A stretch of 35,225 nt of DNA from the NCBI GenBank assembly GCA_964589855.1, contig CAZPVB010000019.1, positions 1 to 35,225 of the forward strand, written 5' to 3'. Position 1 is the first letter of the stretch. Each line of letters starts with the position of its first letter. The DNA comes from SKVR01 sp964589855. GTDB taxonomy: Bacteria; Bacteroidota; Bacteroidia; Bacteroidales; UBA7960. Below are positions 8,027-16,453 of the stretch, one piece after another. The position numbers and the translations under genes are program-made. The notes under the pieces are model-generated. The model was not told the DNA's origin, searched no databases, and worked only from the letters and a program-made list of their open reading frames with translations.

Positions 8027-9187
8027 CTACATAACTTCAAGCAAAGGCAACCGAACAGAGAAAAATGCTTCATTCTGTATGATCTCAATCCTTTTATCAC
8101 TCAAAAAACCGTACCGGTTCTCAATGTTATTTAATCCGATACCATTTGATTGTGCAAATACTGTTTTTTTCTGAAGATTATTACGGATTTCCAGATAATC
8201 CAGTCCATGATCTTTGATAGTTATAATAAGTGGTTTTTCAATTGATATAATATTGTGCTTTATGGCATTTTCAAACAACATCTGCAGAGCAAGGGGCGGT
8301 ATTTTTTTCGACAGGTTTTCCTTTTTAACATCGATCAGTAATTTCAGGTTATCGCCAAATCTTTGCATCTGTAAATCATAGAAATCTTTTATCAGATGTA
8401 TTTCTTCCTCAACCCTGATCACCTCCTTATCTTTCAGGCTTAAAATGGTTCGCAAAAAATCTGCTGTTTTACTCACATACCGAACAGCCACTTCCGGTTC
8501 TTCCTCAATTAAATTGGTAATTGTGTTAAGAGTATTGAAAAGGAAATGAGGATTTATTTGACTTTTCAGTGTTTCATACTGCGACTGTAGATTCTCTTTT
8601 TCAAGGTTTTTGGCTTTATAAAGTGAGATATTCCATTGTGTGTAAAAAAACCACGCTTCGTGAACAGAAGTAATGAGATAGGTAACAATGAGTGTTATGC
8701 CTAAAGAAACAGTAGCAGACACTTCAAATCCCTGATCAACAGGTTGTGCGATGATCAGAAACCAATAACTCAAAGAACTGATCAACATCACATAAAAAGC
8801 CACCAATCCGATTTCCCAAAACAAATGCTTAAAGGGATGTTTTTCCCATGGAAATTTTTTCCAGAGCACAATAACAATCTGTCTTACCCCCATCCAAATT
8901 AAAAATGTCATCAATACATTATGCAATAGCATCCTGAAAACACTTGAAGAGAAAAATACACCTATAAATTTCCCAAACAAAAGATACATTACCAAAGACA
9001 CGACAGGAATGCCAAGCAACAAAACATATTTATCCTGAAGTATTCTTGCAGGTCTTTTTTCTTCTTTGCTTGCAGAAGTTCCTTTATTTTTCGTAGTAAA
9101 ACTTTTCAAATTACTTAACACTGCTCTTAAAATCAAAAATTTATTTATAAAACTAATTTTCCTACGCTTCAAATATAAAACGAGCAT
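8027..9187 (-). CDS. LytS/YehU-type sensor histidine kinase
   Basis: A 386-residue membrane histidine kinase. Four hydrophobic segments precede the catalytic part (about residues 54-75, 83-108, 122-147 and 159-182 from the chosen start). A short coiled linker (KNLEKENLQSQYETLKSQ) leads into the His_kinase motif NPHFLFNTLN with the phosphorylated His near residue 214. The C-terminal ATPase domain shows the N box LFENAIKHN and the G box SNGIGLNNIENRYG. The open frame extends to 9280, but that begins with GTG inside the end of the receptor gene; the ATG at 9187 clears the overlap. It probably phosphorylates the LytTR regulator downstream. No extracellular sensor domain is seen, so the signal is likely membrane-borne. 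Confidence 0.88.
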   Translation of the reverse strand: MLVLYLKRRKISFINKFLILRAVLSNLKSFTTKNKGTSASKEEKRPARILQDKYVLLLGIPVVSLVMYLLFGKFIGVFFSSSVFRMLLHNVLMTFLIWMGVRQIVIVLWKKFPWEKHPFKHLFWEIGLVAFYVMLISSLSYWFLIIAQPVDQGFEVSATVSLGITLIVTYLITSVHEAWFFYTQWNISLYKAKNLEKENLQSQYETLKSQINPHFLFNTLNTITNLIEEEPEVAVRYVSKTADFLRTILSLKDKEVIRVEEEIHLIKDFYDLQMQRFGDNLKLLIDVKKENLSKKIPPLALQMLFENAIKHNIISIEKPLIITIKDHGLDYLEIRNNLQKKTVFAQSNGIGLNNIENRYGFLSDKRIEIIQNEAFFSVRLPLLEVM

Positions 9188-9261
9188 AATCTTCGTGTGC
9201 TTGACCTTAAAGAAGTAGGCACTCCATTTATGCTGTGTTAAACCACCTGGTATGAAACCGA

Positions 9262-10164
9262 TCAAAACCTGATTCGCCACTGAGGTATTACCATCATGCC
9301 GAGCTGGTAATTAAAAAACTCTTCACCAGTTTGTTGATTAAAACCTATGTTGAAAATATTTTGATTATTAAAAACATTGGTAATCTCAAGCATCCATTCC
9401 TGGGTAACGGTGCCAGTGCTCATTTTAAATCCAATGCTCAGGTCGGTACGAAAATAATCTTTGTGCTGCACTGAGAAAGCGTCATCATATCTGTAGGATC
9501 TGCCATACAACTGGTTTTGCTCATCAAAAAACACATCAAAGGGTACATAACGCTGCCCGCCCGCATAGGTAGCCTTTATATTAAAATCGATTACATTTCT
9601 TTTGTATTCAGATGAACCTACTTTAAATTCATAACCAGCTAAAGCATTTCCCACATAGTTATTATTGAAAGCAGTACTTCTCCATCTGCCATCAGAGGCA
9701 CGATATCTTGAATCAAAAACAGAACCAGTAATCAGGTAATAAAACCCATCATGAAAAAATCTTTCCAGAGTAATCTCGACACCAATATTCTGACCTGCTC
9801 CTTCATTCAGAAGCGTATCGGGGCTGAATACGGCAAAATTCGCACCTTCGTTGAGCATTGAATAACTGTCGGAAAACCTACCATTCACGGGCACATCAAA
9901 AAGTCTCTGATAGTACGACTCGATCTTTATTCTAGTAAAATCATTGATATTCAAATCATATCCCAGCACGTAATGATCACTTTTCAGCATTTCTGCATCT
10001 TCATTGGGTTTTATATACTGGTTTCCATCAAATGATTCGATATGGTAAATATTTACAGGCAGTATCTGACTGTGTCTGCCAAAACCAAAACTGAGGGTAT
10101 GATCCGGCAGAAATGTATACCTGATCCCTGCACGAGGTTCAAGAGAGTTTGTATGATTCATCAT
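9262..10164 (-). CDS. TonB-dependent receptor, C-terminal barrel part (frameshifted)
   Basis: A 300-residue frame that continues the outer-membrane beta-barrel of the receptor begun in the upstream frame. It starts MMNHTNSLEPRAGIRYTF, a segment that in this family lies in mid-barrel, and ends with an aromatic strand WRIRF, the usual outer-membrane C-terminus. It has no signal peptide, so it cannot reach the outer membrane alone. It overlaps the stop of the upstream frame by four bases (ATGA). A single missing base near 10165-10180 would join the two into one receptor of about 805 residues. Whether the break is a real mutation or a sequence error cannot be told from the window. Confidence 0.75.
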   Translation of the reverse strand: MMNHTNSLEPRAGIRYTFLPDHTLSFGFGRHSQILPVNIYHIESFDGNQYIKPNEDAEMLKSDHYVLGYDLNINDFTRIKIESYYQRLFDVPVNGRFSDSYSMLNEGANFAVFSPDTLLNEGAGQNIGVEITLERFFHDGFYYLITGSVFDSRYRASDGRWRSTAFNNNYVGNALAGYEFKVGSSEYKRNVIDFNIKATYAGGQRYVPFDVFFDEQNQLYGRSYRYDDAFSVQHKDYFRTDLSIGFKMSTGTVTQEWMLEITNVFNNQNIFNIGFNQQTGEEFFNYQLGMMVIPQWRIRF

Positions 10165-11675
10165 GAAATGATGGAATGAATACCGGCATTCAACACCAAT
10201 TTTTCGTTAAACTTATGCTGCCAATGAGCATATGGTTGCATGATAATTCCACTGCCTTCCATATCTCTTATGATGATCATTTGATTAAATTTACGGGAAT
10301 ATGTACTGTCTGCCAGATTGAGGATCCGGTTTGATATCTGCATCCCTGTTTTAAGAAAATTACGGCTATCGAGTCGCGCATTCAATGCGAAAGCACCCGA
10401 AAACCGGTTTTCTCCAAAATCATTCCCGTAAATATTAAAAGGTGTCAGGTCTGGCAGTATCAAACTATCGATACGTGTAAAAGTATTCCGGTAACTATAA
10501 GCAAGCGTTGATCTTATATACATATTATTATTCAACCTCAGCAGATAATTCATTCCTGCTACAACCATGTCGGCACCATTAACCAGGTCTGTGCCTTCCC
10601 CGGCATAATAGTTTGGCGTTTCAGAATCTTTATCACGATTGCTGTAAAGCATCGAAATCCTGGATCTCCCTCCCAATCCAAAGAAAGAAAAACTACCTGC
10701 CCGGGTTTCAGGAAAATGTAGTTTGTATGACATATCACTGTATTTGGGTACACCCGAAGTACCAAAATCAACTCCCAGCATATCAAAAACCTCCATGGTG
10801 CTATACCTTGCGTTTACAAGGTATGAAGACCTTTCACCTGTCATTAGGGGTCCTTCGGCGCCCAATTCAAATCCATTGAACCCTACCTGCCCCAAAAATT
10901 CATACTTTTGGTCGTTTCCATTGCGCATTCTCAGATCAAAAACACTGGCAAAGGCATTGCCATATTCGGCAGGAAATGCTCCGGTAAGAAAATCTGAATT
11001 GGATAAAAGATTGTTATTAAGCATGTTTACAGGACCCCCACTAGACCCAAAAGCAGCCCAATGATTCGGACTTGGAATATCTATGCCTTCCAAACGCCAT
11101 GACAACCCACCTGGGCTGTTTCCTCTCACCACAATATCATTTCTGGAGTCATTCAATCCCACAACACCTGCATAATTTGAAGCCATACGTGCTACATCGT
11201 TGCGTGAACCAGCAAAACGTTCCGTTTCTTCCACTGTAAAACCTCTCGAACTTATACTGATAAGTGGATTTACAGATTCTGACTTGTCTCTTGATGCACT
11301 TATAACCACCTCTTTACCCTTCAATATTACCTCATCCATTTCAATATTCAATATGGTTTCCCTGCCCGAGATATGATTCACATCAGACAAAATCACATCT
11401 TTATATCCCATATAAGACATTTTGACGTCTATCCGCCCAATTTCAACTTCCCTGATTACAAAATAACCGCTTTCGTTGGTAGCAGTTCCCTGAAAGGGAT
11501 CACTCTGAGGCAATATAACATTAGCACCAGGCAAGGGTTGAAACGTTTGACTATCAATTACCCGTCCACGGATGGTTTGCGTAACACTTTCAATGGGATA
11601 AACCCGAAATGGAAATAAAATGATCGCAATACAGAAAACCCCAAGGGGTGTAGTGGCAAATTCCTTCATTCTCAT
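10161..11675 (-). CDS. TonB-dependent receptor, N-terminal part (frameshifted)
   Basis: A 504-residue frame with a signal peptide (hydrophobic GVFCIAIILFPF within the first 30 residues), a carboxypeptidase-regulatory-like domain (TIRGRVIDSQTFQPLPGANV through about residue 115), and a TonB plug (ISASRDKSE to about residue 245). The plug includes NDIVVRGNSPGGLSWRLEGI and FPAEYGNAFASVFDLRMRNG. The rest is the first half of the barrel. It stops abruptly after VLNAGIHSIIS, where the family continues directly into the downstream frame. The ligand is unknown; no SusD partner is present, which argues against a polysaccharide system. The frame is open to 11702 only through a TTG; ATG codons at 11675 and 11669 are better starts. 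Confidence 0.8.
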   Translation of the reverse strand: MRMKEFATTPLGVFCIAIILFPFRVYPIESVTQTIRGRVIDSQTFQPLPGANVILPQSDPFQGTATNESGYFVIREVEIGRIDVKMSYMGYKDVILSDVNHISGRETILNIEMDEVILKGKEVVISASRDKSESVNPLISISSRGFTVEETERFAGSRNDVARMASNYAGVVGLNDSRNDIVVRGNSPGGLSWRLEGIDIPSPNHWAAFGSSGGPVNMLNNNLLSNSDFLTGAFPAEYGNAFASVFDLRMRNGNDQKYEFLGQVGFNGFELGAEGPLMTGERSSYLVNARYSTMEVFDMLGVDFGTSGVPKYSDMSYKLHFPETRAGSFSFFGLGGRSRISMLYSNRDKDSETPNYYAGEGTDLVNGADMVVAGMNYLLRLNNNMYIRSTLAYSYRNTFTRIDSLILPDLTPFNIYGNDFGENRFSGAFALNARLDSRNFLKTGMQISNRILNLADSTYSRKFNQMIIIRDMEGSGIIMQPYAHWQHKFNEKLVLNAGIHSIIS

Positions 11676-11730
11676 TTTTGTTGTTTGTTGATCGTCAGGC
11701 AATCAATCGCTTTGGTGGAAATAATGTTTA

Positions 11731-11744
11731 TCAGTTTAAACTGA
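11731..11744. promoter_or_regulatory. 14-base palindrome upstream of the receptor gene
   Basis: TCAGTTTAAACTGA is a perfect palindrome about 55 bases before the ATG of the TonB-dependent receptor gene. The position suits an operator for a dimeric regulator, but no regulator is identified. It does not look like a LytTR site, which would be a pair of direct repeats. Confidence 0.35.
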
Positions 11745-11812
11745 GCATAAAATGATCTAAATAATTTAAAACATGAATGCAAATAATACGGAACTGAAGA
11801 ACGCCATTTAAT

Positions 11813-11862
11813 GTATTATGATTTACTTGAAACCAGTTGTTTCAGTAAATTCATCATAATAC
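11813..11862. repeat. Long imperfect inverted repeat
   Basis: GTATTATGA (11813-11821) pairs perfectly with TCATAATAC (11854-11862). Inside, TTTAC-T-TGAAAC (11822-11833) pairs with GTTTCAGTAAA (11839-11849) with one bulged T and a five-base loop; four bases (11850-11853) are unpaired on the right arm. There is no T-run, so it is unlikely to be a terminator. Confidence 0.6.
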
Positions 11863-12084
11863 AACTACAAAAGATAAAACCATCTTTTCCTCTTTCACAG
11901 GTGTAGCACTTATCACATTCTCATTAATCACATATTAAAAACATCGTATCTTTCATAAACACTATTACAAAATTACAAGAGACCGCAACAAATAAAAAAT
12001 GAAGATTGCCGAATTCGCATAATGAGTAGATAAATGCGTTTTTTTGATGACCCATGTTTGATTATGCAAAAAATCATACAACTT

Positions 12085-12249
12085 TAACTAGTGCTTGCAA
12101 GAAAACGCCAATTGCTGTGTTATGCTCACCTTCAAAACAGTCATTTACGAAAAGTAAACTCCTGTTTTTCAGTCATCGCAAGCCTTGCACTTGTCGCTTT
12201 CTTATCAAGCACATGAAAAAATAATGAGTTTTCTTGCTGAGACTAACTA
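12085..12249. mobile_element. Miniature inverted-repeat element (MITE-like, 165 bp)
   Basis: Termini 12085-12106 and 12228-12249 are imperfect 22-base inverted repeats of the form TAnnTAGTnnnnGCAAGAAAAC, with the inner ten bases exact. Inside is a hairpin (12134-12168): AAAACAG / CTGTTTT and TTTAC / GTAAA around a GAAAA loop, and GCAAGCCTTGC (12179-12189). It encodes no protein. I find no clear target-site duplication. A degenerate copy of its left portion lies at 7898-7951. It could instead be a structured RNA or a REP-type repeat. Confidence 0.5.
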
Positions 12250-12650
12250 ACAGACCCTGATCATTTTTGTTTCATTTTTTTTAATCTTGAGATGCCTCAT
12301 CATATACATTGCATCACAGGAAGTTTTGTGCATTCACTCGATCATTTTATAAATTTACAAATGAACAACTTTTGACAAAATGCTTTAATAAAAATGGACA
12401 CTGTGGAAAATATTCTCATTAAAAAAACAAAAATATTCATTTAAACTGTCATGTACCAGAACCTCAAACGTCAGATAACCACAATTAGAAAAAAAATTGA
12501 TAGTACCTTTTCAAATGATGATAATTGATAAAATATCATTGATAGAAAAAAATTACTTTCTCAATTTTATTTACCGGATTTATAACAAAAAAATTGAAGC
12601 ACAGGTATTTAAAAATCAAATTCCTGATTTACCATCAGGCTGCTGATAAA

Positions 12651-12680
12651 TTGGGATTTAAACAAAACACATTAACTTTG
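12651..12680 (+). promoter_or_regulatory. Bacteroidota-type promoter of malic enzyme gene
   Basis: TTG (12651-12653) and TAACTTTG (12673-12680) are spaced by 19 bases, matching the TTG-N19-TAnnTTTG promoter consensus of Bacteroidota. The predicted start leaves a leader of about 30 bases before the ATG at 12720. Confidence 0.65.
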
Positions 12681-12719
12681 CAAGCGTAAAAAGAAAAAAT
12701 CTATATAAGAACACAACAA

Positions 12720-13913
12720 ATGCCGGACTATAACAAAGAATCATTGGAATTACACCGACAATTATCAGGAAAAATTGAAATTGTAAATAAAACGAAAGTG
12801 CTAAGCACCAATGATCTGTCTAAGGTTTATTCACCCGGCGTTGCCGAACCCTGCCTTGAGATAGAAAGGTATCCTGAAACTGTTTATGATCTAACCATAA
12901 AAGGAAATACTGTTGCTGTAGTGAGTGATGGTTCTGCTGTTTTGGGATTGGGAAATATTGGAGCACACGCCTCCATACCTGTAATGGAAGGAAAATGCAT
13001 GCTCTTTAAAAGATTTGCCGGCATCAATGCCTTTCCGATTTGCCTGAACACACAAGATAGCGATGAGATTGTAAGAACCATCAAAAATATTGCCCCGGTT
13101 TTTGGTGGTATAAACCTGGAAGACATTGCTGCACCTCGCTGCTTTTACATTGAAAAACAACTGCAGGATATAGGTATTCCGGTATTCCATGACGACCAAC
13201 ATGGCACGGCCATCGTGGTTTTGGCTGGTTTGATCAATGCATCAAAACTGTTGAATAAGGATATTGCCGACATGAAAGTAGTGATTAACGGGGCAGGCGC
13301 TGCCGGGGTTGCCATCACCAAACTTCTCAGGTGCATCGATTTGGAAAGCAGCGAATGTGTCTCTGTAAAACAAATACTTGTTTGCGACAGCAAGGGTATT
13401 ATAAGTAAGGAAAGGAAAGATCTTACCACAGAAAAAAAAGAATTGCTTCAGTATACCAATTTAAGAAACGTATCAGGTAAACTGGAAGATGCCCTTGAAA
13501 ATGCAGATGTTTTTATAGGCGTAAGTAAAGGGAATATTCTTTCGCAAGATCATATCAGAAGCATGGCAAAAAACCCGGTAATATTTGCACTTGCCAATCC
13601 AACACCAGAGATATTTCCGGAGGTAGCGCTCGAAGCAGGGGCTGCAATTGTGGCTACTGGCAGAAGTGACTTTCCCAATCAGGTAAACAATGTATTGGCA
13701 TTTCCAGGAATTTTCAGAGCGGCTCTTGATGTACGAGCTGAAAGGATAACTCCATCTATGAAAATTGCCGCAGCCTATGCCCTGGCAGGCACACTCAAAA
13801 ATCCGGACTTCAATCATATCATTACATCCTCTCTGGATAAAGACATTGCTATGCAGGTAGCAGATGCCGTAAAAAAAGCCTACAACAACACTAAACCCAT
13901 TACAAATAGTTAG
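12720..13913 (+). CDS. Malic enzyme, single-domain form
   Basis: A 397-residue NAD(P)-dependent malic enzyme, converting malate to pyruvate and CO2 with reduction of NAD(P). Family hallmarks are YSPGVAEPC (Ser38 begins SPGVAEP), the lysine-containing MEGKCMLFKRFAGI, the metal-binding GINLEDIAAPRCF, HDDQHGTAIV, and the dinucleotide-binding VINGAGAAGVA. It ends after the ANPTPEIFPE and GRSDFPNQVNN elements. The C-terminal phosphotransacetylase-like domain found in large MaeB proteins (about 750 residues) is absent. The gene has its own promoter and a PLP decarboxylase gene follows after 62 bases. The cofactor preference is not decided from sequence. Confidence 0.93.
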   Translation: MPDYNKESLELHRQLSGKIEIVNKTKVLSTNDLSKVYSPGVAEPCLEIERYPETVYDLTIKGNTVAVVSDGSAVLGLGNIGAHASIPVMEGKCMLFKRFAGINAFPICLNTQDSDEIVRTIKNIAPVFGGINLEDIAAPRCFYIEKQLQDIGIPVFHDDQHGTAIVVLAGLINASKLLNKDIADMKVVINGAGAAGVAITKLLRCIDLESSECVSVKQILVCDSKGIISKERKDLTTEKKELLQYTNLRNVSGKLEDALENADVFIGVSKGNILSQDHIRSMAKNPVIFALANPTPEIFPEVALEAGAAIVATGRSDFPNQVNNVLAFPGIFRAALDVRAERITPSMKIAAAYALAGTLKNPDFNHIITSSLDKDIAMQVADAVKKAYNNTKPITNS

Positions 13914-13975
13914 TTTTATCAACCACATTCATCAAATTAATTAAAAGTATTAGAGAATTATTAAATATCCCCGGA

Positions 13976-15394
13976 ATGACCCAAAGTAAATTATTAGAAG
14001 CAACTTTTGCCAGAATTAAAGAATATATAAACCAGATAGACAGTACAGATGTTGTTGATTATCAAGACCCGGAGCAATTAAGCGAGAAAATTGATCTATC
14101 AGTTGATGATCATCCTGTTACAGAGCAAGAGTTTATAAAACTTATAGACGACTACCTGCATTATTCTGTAAAAACAGGAAACAAACAATTTCTCAATCAG
14201 CTTTATGGCGGATTCAATCTCCCCTCCTTCATTGGCGATGTGCTTACATCGCTTACCAATACATCAATGTATACTTATGAAGTGGCGCCTGTGGCGTCAT
14301 TGGTAGAAAAGGAAATGATCAAACTGATGAATTCATACATAGGATATCACCAGGGAGACGGTATCTTTTTAAGCGGTGGTAGTAATGCAAACCTGGTTGC
14401 TATGTTTTCAGCGCGCAACAAGGTTTCCCCACATAGTAGATTTGAAGGGTATGATAAAAACGAAAAACTGGTAGCATTCGTCAATGAACACTCTCACTAT
14501 TCTTTTGATACGGCAGCCAATCTTTTGGGAATTGGTTCCAACAATCTGATTAAAGTAAAAACCGATGTTGCCGGTTCTATCATACCTGCGGAGTTGGAAA
14601 GATCTATTCTGGCAACCATTGAAGAAGGAAAAAAACCCTTTTTTATAGGTGCAACCTGCTCAACCACCATGCAGGGAGCTTACGACCCACTTAATGCTAT
14701 AGCAGATATTGCTAACAAATACGGAGTCTGGTTTCATGCCGATGGTGCTTTTGGAGGCTCTATCATATTGAGCGATGAGCACAATCATATGATGAATGGT
14801 ATCCATAGAACGGATTCTTTTGCCTGGGACCCACACAAACTGATGAATATACCCTTGATCTGCAGCGTTATACTTACAAGAGAAAAAGGTGTGCTGGAAA
14901 ACAATCTCACCGATATCAATACAGATTACATCTACCATAACAATGAAGAAATGACCGACCTGGGCGAGAAATCCATACAATGCGGAAGACATGTAGATGC
15001 TGTAAAACTTTGGTTTGCCTGGAAATATTATGGTAAAGATGGATATGACAAACGAATCTCAAATATGATCAACATTGCCCGATATGCCGAAGAAATTGTA
15101 AAGAATCATCCCGACCTTGAAATGGTATCTCCAAGGCAATCTTTCTCTGTATGTTTCCGTTACCGTCCGCCTTTTGAAACCAATCCCGATGAATTTAATT
15201 TCATGGTAAGAGAAAAGATGAGACGAGACGGTAAATCCATGGTCAACTATGGTTATGTGAATGATCAGATGACCATCCGTTTTGTTGCCTCCAATGGCGA
15301 TCTCGAAAAGAAAGATATTGATCAGTTTTTTAATCATTATTTACATAGTGCAAAAATTTGCATTGATGAATGTATGGAAAAGGATGAAGCATAA
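13976..15394 (+). CDS. Group II PLP-dependent amino acid decarboxylase
   Basis: A 472-residue cytosolic enzyme of the glutamate / cysteine-sulfinate / diaminobutyrate decarboxylase family. PLP-binding features are NEHSHYSFDTAANLLGIG, GATCSTTMQGAYDP, Asp256 in HADGAFGGS (pyridine nitrogen contact) and the Schiff-base Lys288 in WDPHKLMNIP. GTGNKQFLNQLYGG-like N-terminal text (KTGNKQFLNQLYGGFNLPSF) and SGGSNANLVAMFSARN also fit. The length is normal. The substrate cannot be told from the motifs: glutamate, aspartate, cysteine sulfinate and aromatic amino acids are all possible. The following gene starts inside its last 11 bases, suggesting translational coupling. Confidence 0.9.
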   Translation: MTQSKLLEATFARIKEYINQIDSTDVVDYQDPEQLSEKIDLSVDDHPVTEQEFIKLIDDYLHYSVKTGNKQFLNQLYGGFNLPSFIGDVLTSLTNTSMYTYEVAPVASLVEKEMIKLMNSYIGYHQGDGIFLSGGSNANLVAMFSARNKVSPHSRFEGYDKNEKLVAFVNEHSHYSFDTAANLLGIGSNNLIKVKTDVAGSIIPAELERSILATIEEGKKPFFIGATCSTTMQGAYDPLNAIADIANKYGVWFHADGAFGGSIILSDEHNHMMNGIHRTDSFAWDPHKLMNIPLICSVILTREKGVLENNLTDINTDYIYHNNEEMTDLGEKSIQCGRHVDAVKLWFAWKYYGKDGYDKRISNMINIARYAEEIVKNHPDLEMVSPRQSFSVCFRYRPPFETNPDEFNFMVREKMRRDGKSMVNYGYVNDQMTIRFVASNGDLEKKDIDQFFNHYLHSAKICIDECMEKDEA

Positions 15395-16397
15395 TACAAC
15401 AAATAAAACAGGAATTGTAATTGCTCTTGCCTGGCCACAAACCTGGTGCAGGCAGGCCAATTCATGGTACGATAAAATTCTTTACATCACGGGAATTAAC
15501 AAAAACCATTTTTACAGGGCAGGTCATTCTGCCCTTGTTCTTATAAAAAAGGAAACAGGAAAATGCTATTATTTTGATTTCGGAAGATATCATGCACCCT
15601 TCAATTATGGCAGAGTAAGAAGTGCTTTAACCGATCACGACCTTACCATTCCCTTCTGTGCCAATCTATCCGGGAACGGAAAGGAGATCGATAACTATGA
15701 AAAAATTCTTCATTTCCTGCAAAAAAATATTTCCTGCCATGGCAATGGAACCCTTTATGCATCATATGCTGAAATAGATTTTGAAGCAGCATTCGCTAAG
15801 GCAAGAGATATGCAAAAGAACAGCCCTATCATTTATGGACCTTTTGTAAAAGGAGGTACAAACTGTTCAAGATTCACTTATTCGGTAATCCTTGCAGGAA
15901 AACCACCTATTCAAAATCTCTGGAAATTAAAATACCTCATGCCTTTCACACCCAGTCCCATGAGTAATGTAAAAGCACTGGGGCATCAGAAATCCGTCAC
16001 GCTATTACAACCATGGGAACACTTTCATCCTAAAAAAAGGCTAACTATCAAAGAACGTTCTTCTACCCTGATCGCCCCAACCAGGCATCCTTCCATACCA
16101 GACAAATCTGCATGGATTGCCGGCGAAGGAGCAGGTTCGTGGTTTCATTTTGAAAAAATCAATAGCAGGTTATTTCATATAACCCGATATGCCGTTGATG
16201 GGATGACAGAATGTCAATCTGAATTTGAATTAGAAGGAAAACAGGATTTTAAGATCCATAAAGACTTTTCTCTTGATTATCTGAGCCATTGTCAGCAAGT
16301 TATTGCCATTCAGGATGAAAAAAAGTTTTTCTTCAGAAAATTACAATCAAAACCAGTTAAAAACAGAAAATTAAGTTACATGAAAACAGAAAATTAA
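15384..16397 (+). CDS. Uncharacterised protein, probable permuted NlpC/P60-like fold
   Basis: A 337-residue protein with no signal peptide or membrane segment. The N-terminal part (to about 190) has His in FYRAGHSALVLIKKETG and Cys in KGGTNCSRFTYSVI. The order His early and Cys late, each followed by a hydrophobic strand or helix, resembles circularly permuted NlpC/P60 (YiiX-like) papain-fold proteins. The C-terminal part starts about SAWIAGEGAGSWFHFE and contains RYAVDGMTECQSEFEL and LSHCQQVIAIQ, a separate conserved-looking domain. I think it belongs to a Bacteroidota domain-of-unknown-function family (perhaps DUF6695), but that is recall. The ATG at 15384 overlaps the decarboxylase by 11 bases; another ATG at 15366 is possible. 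Confidence 0.7.
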   Translation: MKHNTTNKTGIVIALAWPQTWCRQANSWYDKILYITGINKNHFYRAGHSALVLIKKETGKCYYFDFGRYHAPFNYGRVRSALTDHDLTIPFCANLSGNGKEIDNYEKILHFLQKNISCHGNGTLYASYAEIDFEAAFAKARDMQKNSPIIYGPFVKGGTNCSRFTYSVILAGKPPIQNLWKLKYLMPFTPSPMSNVKALGHQKSVTLLQPWEHFHPKKRLTIKERSSTLIAPTRHPSIPDKSAWIAGEGAGSWFHFEKINSRLFHITRYAVDGMTECQSEFELEGKQDFKIHKDFSLDYLSHCQQVIAIQDEKKFFFRKLQSKPVKNRKLSYMKTEN

Positions 16398-16453
16398 TTT
16401 TATTCTCAGTTTTCTGAAACAGCGTAAACGAAAAAACAACCCAGAGCCAACTA

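Larger units (their letters stand above)
11703..12719. other. 1-kb non-coding region between receptor and malic enzyme
   Basis: No credible gene is seen in this AT-rich stretch between two divergent transcription units. It contains a 14-base palindrome (11731-11744), a long imperfect hairpin (11813-11862), a miniature inverted-repeat element (12085-12249), three ATTGATA direct repeats (12496, 12534, 12548) and a promoter (12651-12680). Confidence 0.7.

Noticed and set aside
9188..9280. Longer start for the histidine kinase
   Set aside because: It starts from GTG within the receptor coding end; the ATG at 9187 removes the overlap and keeps all membrane segments.
10613..11064. Plus-strand frames opposite the receptor gene
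   Set aside because: They are antisense shadows of an outer-membrane receptor with clear homology on the minus strand.
12496..12554. Three ATTGATA direct repeats upstream of malic enzyme
   Set aside because: The spacing is irregular (38 and 14 bases) and the motif is expected often in such AT-rich DNA, so it is only mentioned, not called as an operator.
16382..16414. GAAAAC...GTTTTC inverted repeat around the end of the NlpC/P60-like gene
   Set aside because: The stem is short and AT-only inside, with no T-run; not convincing as a terminator for the sigma-factor junction.
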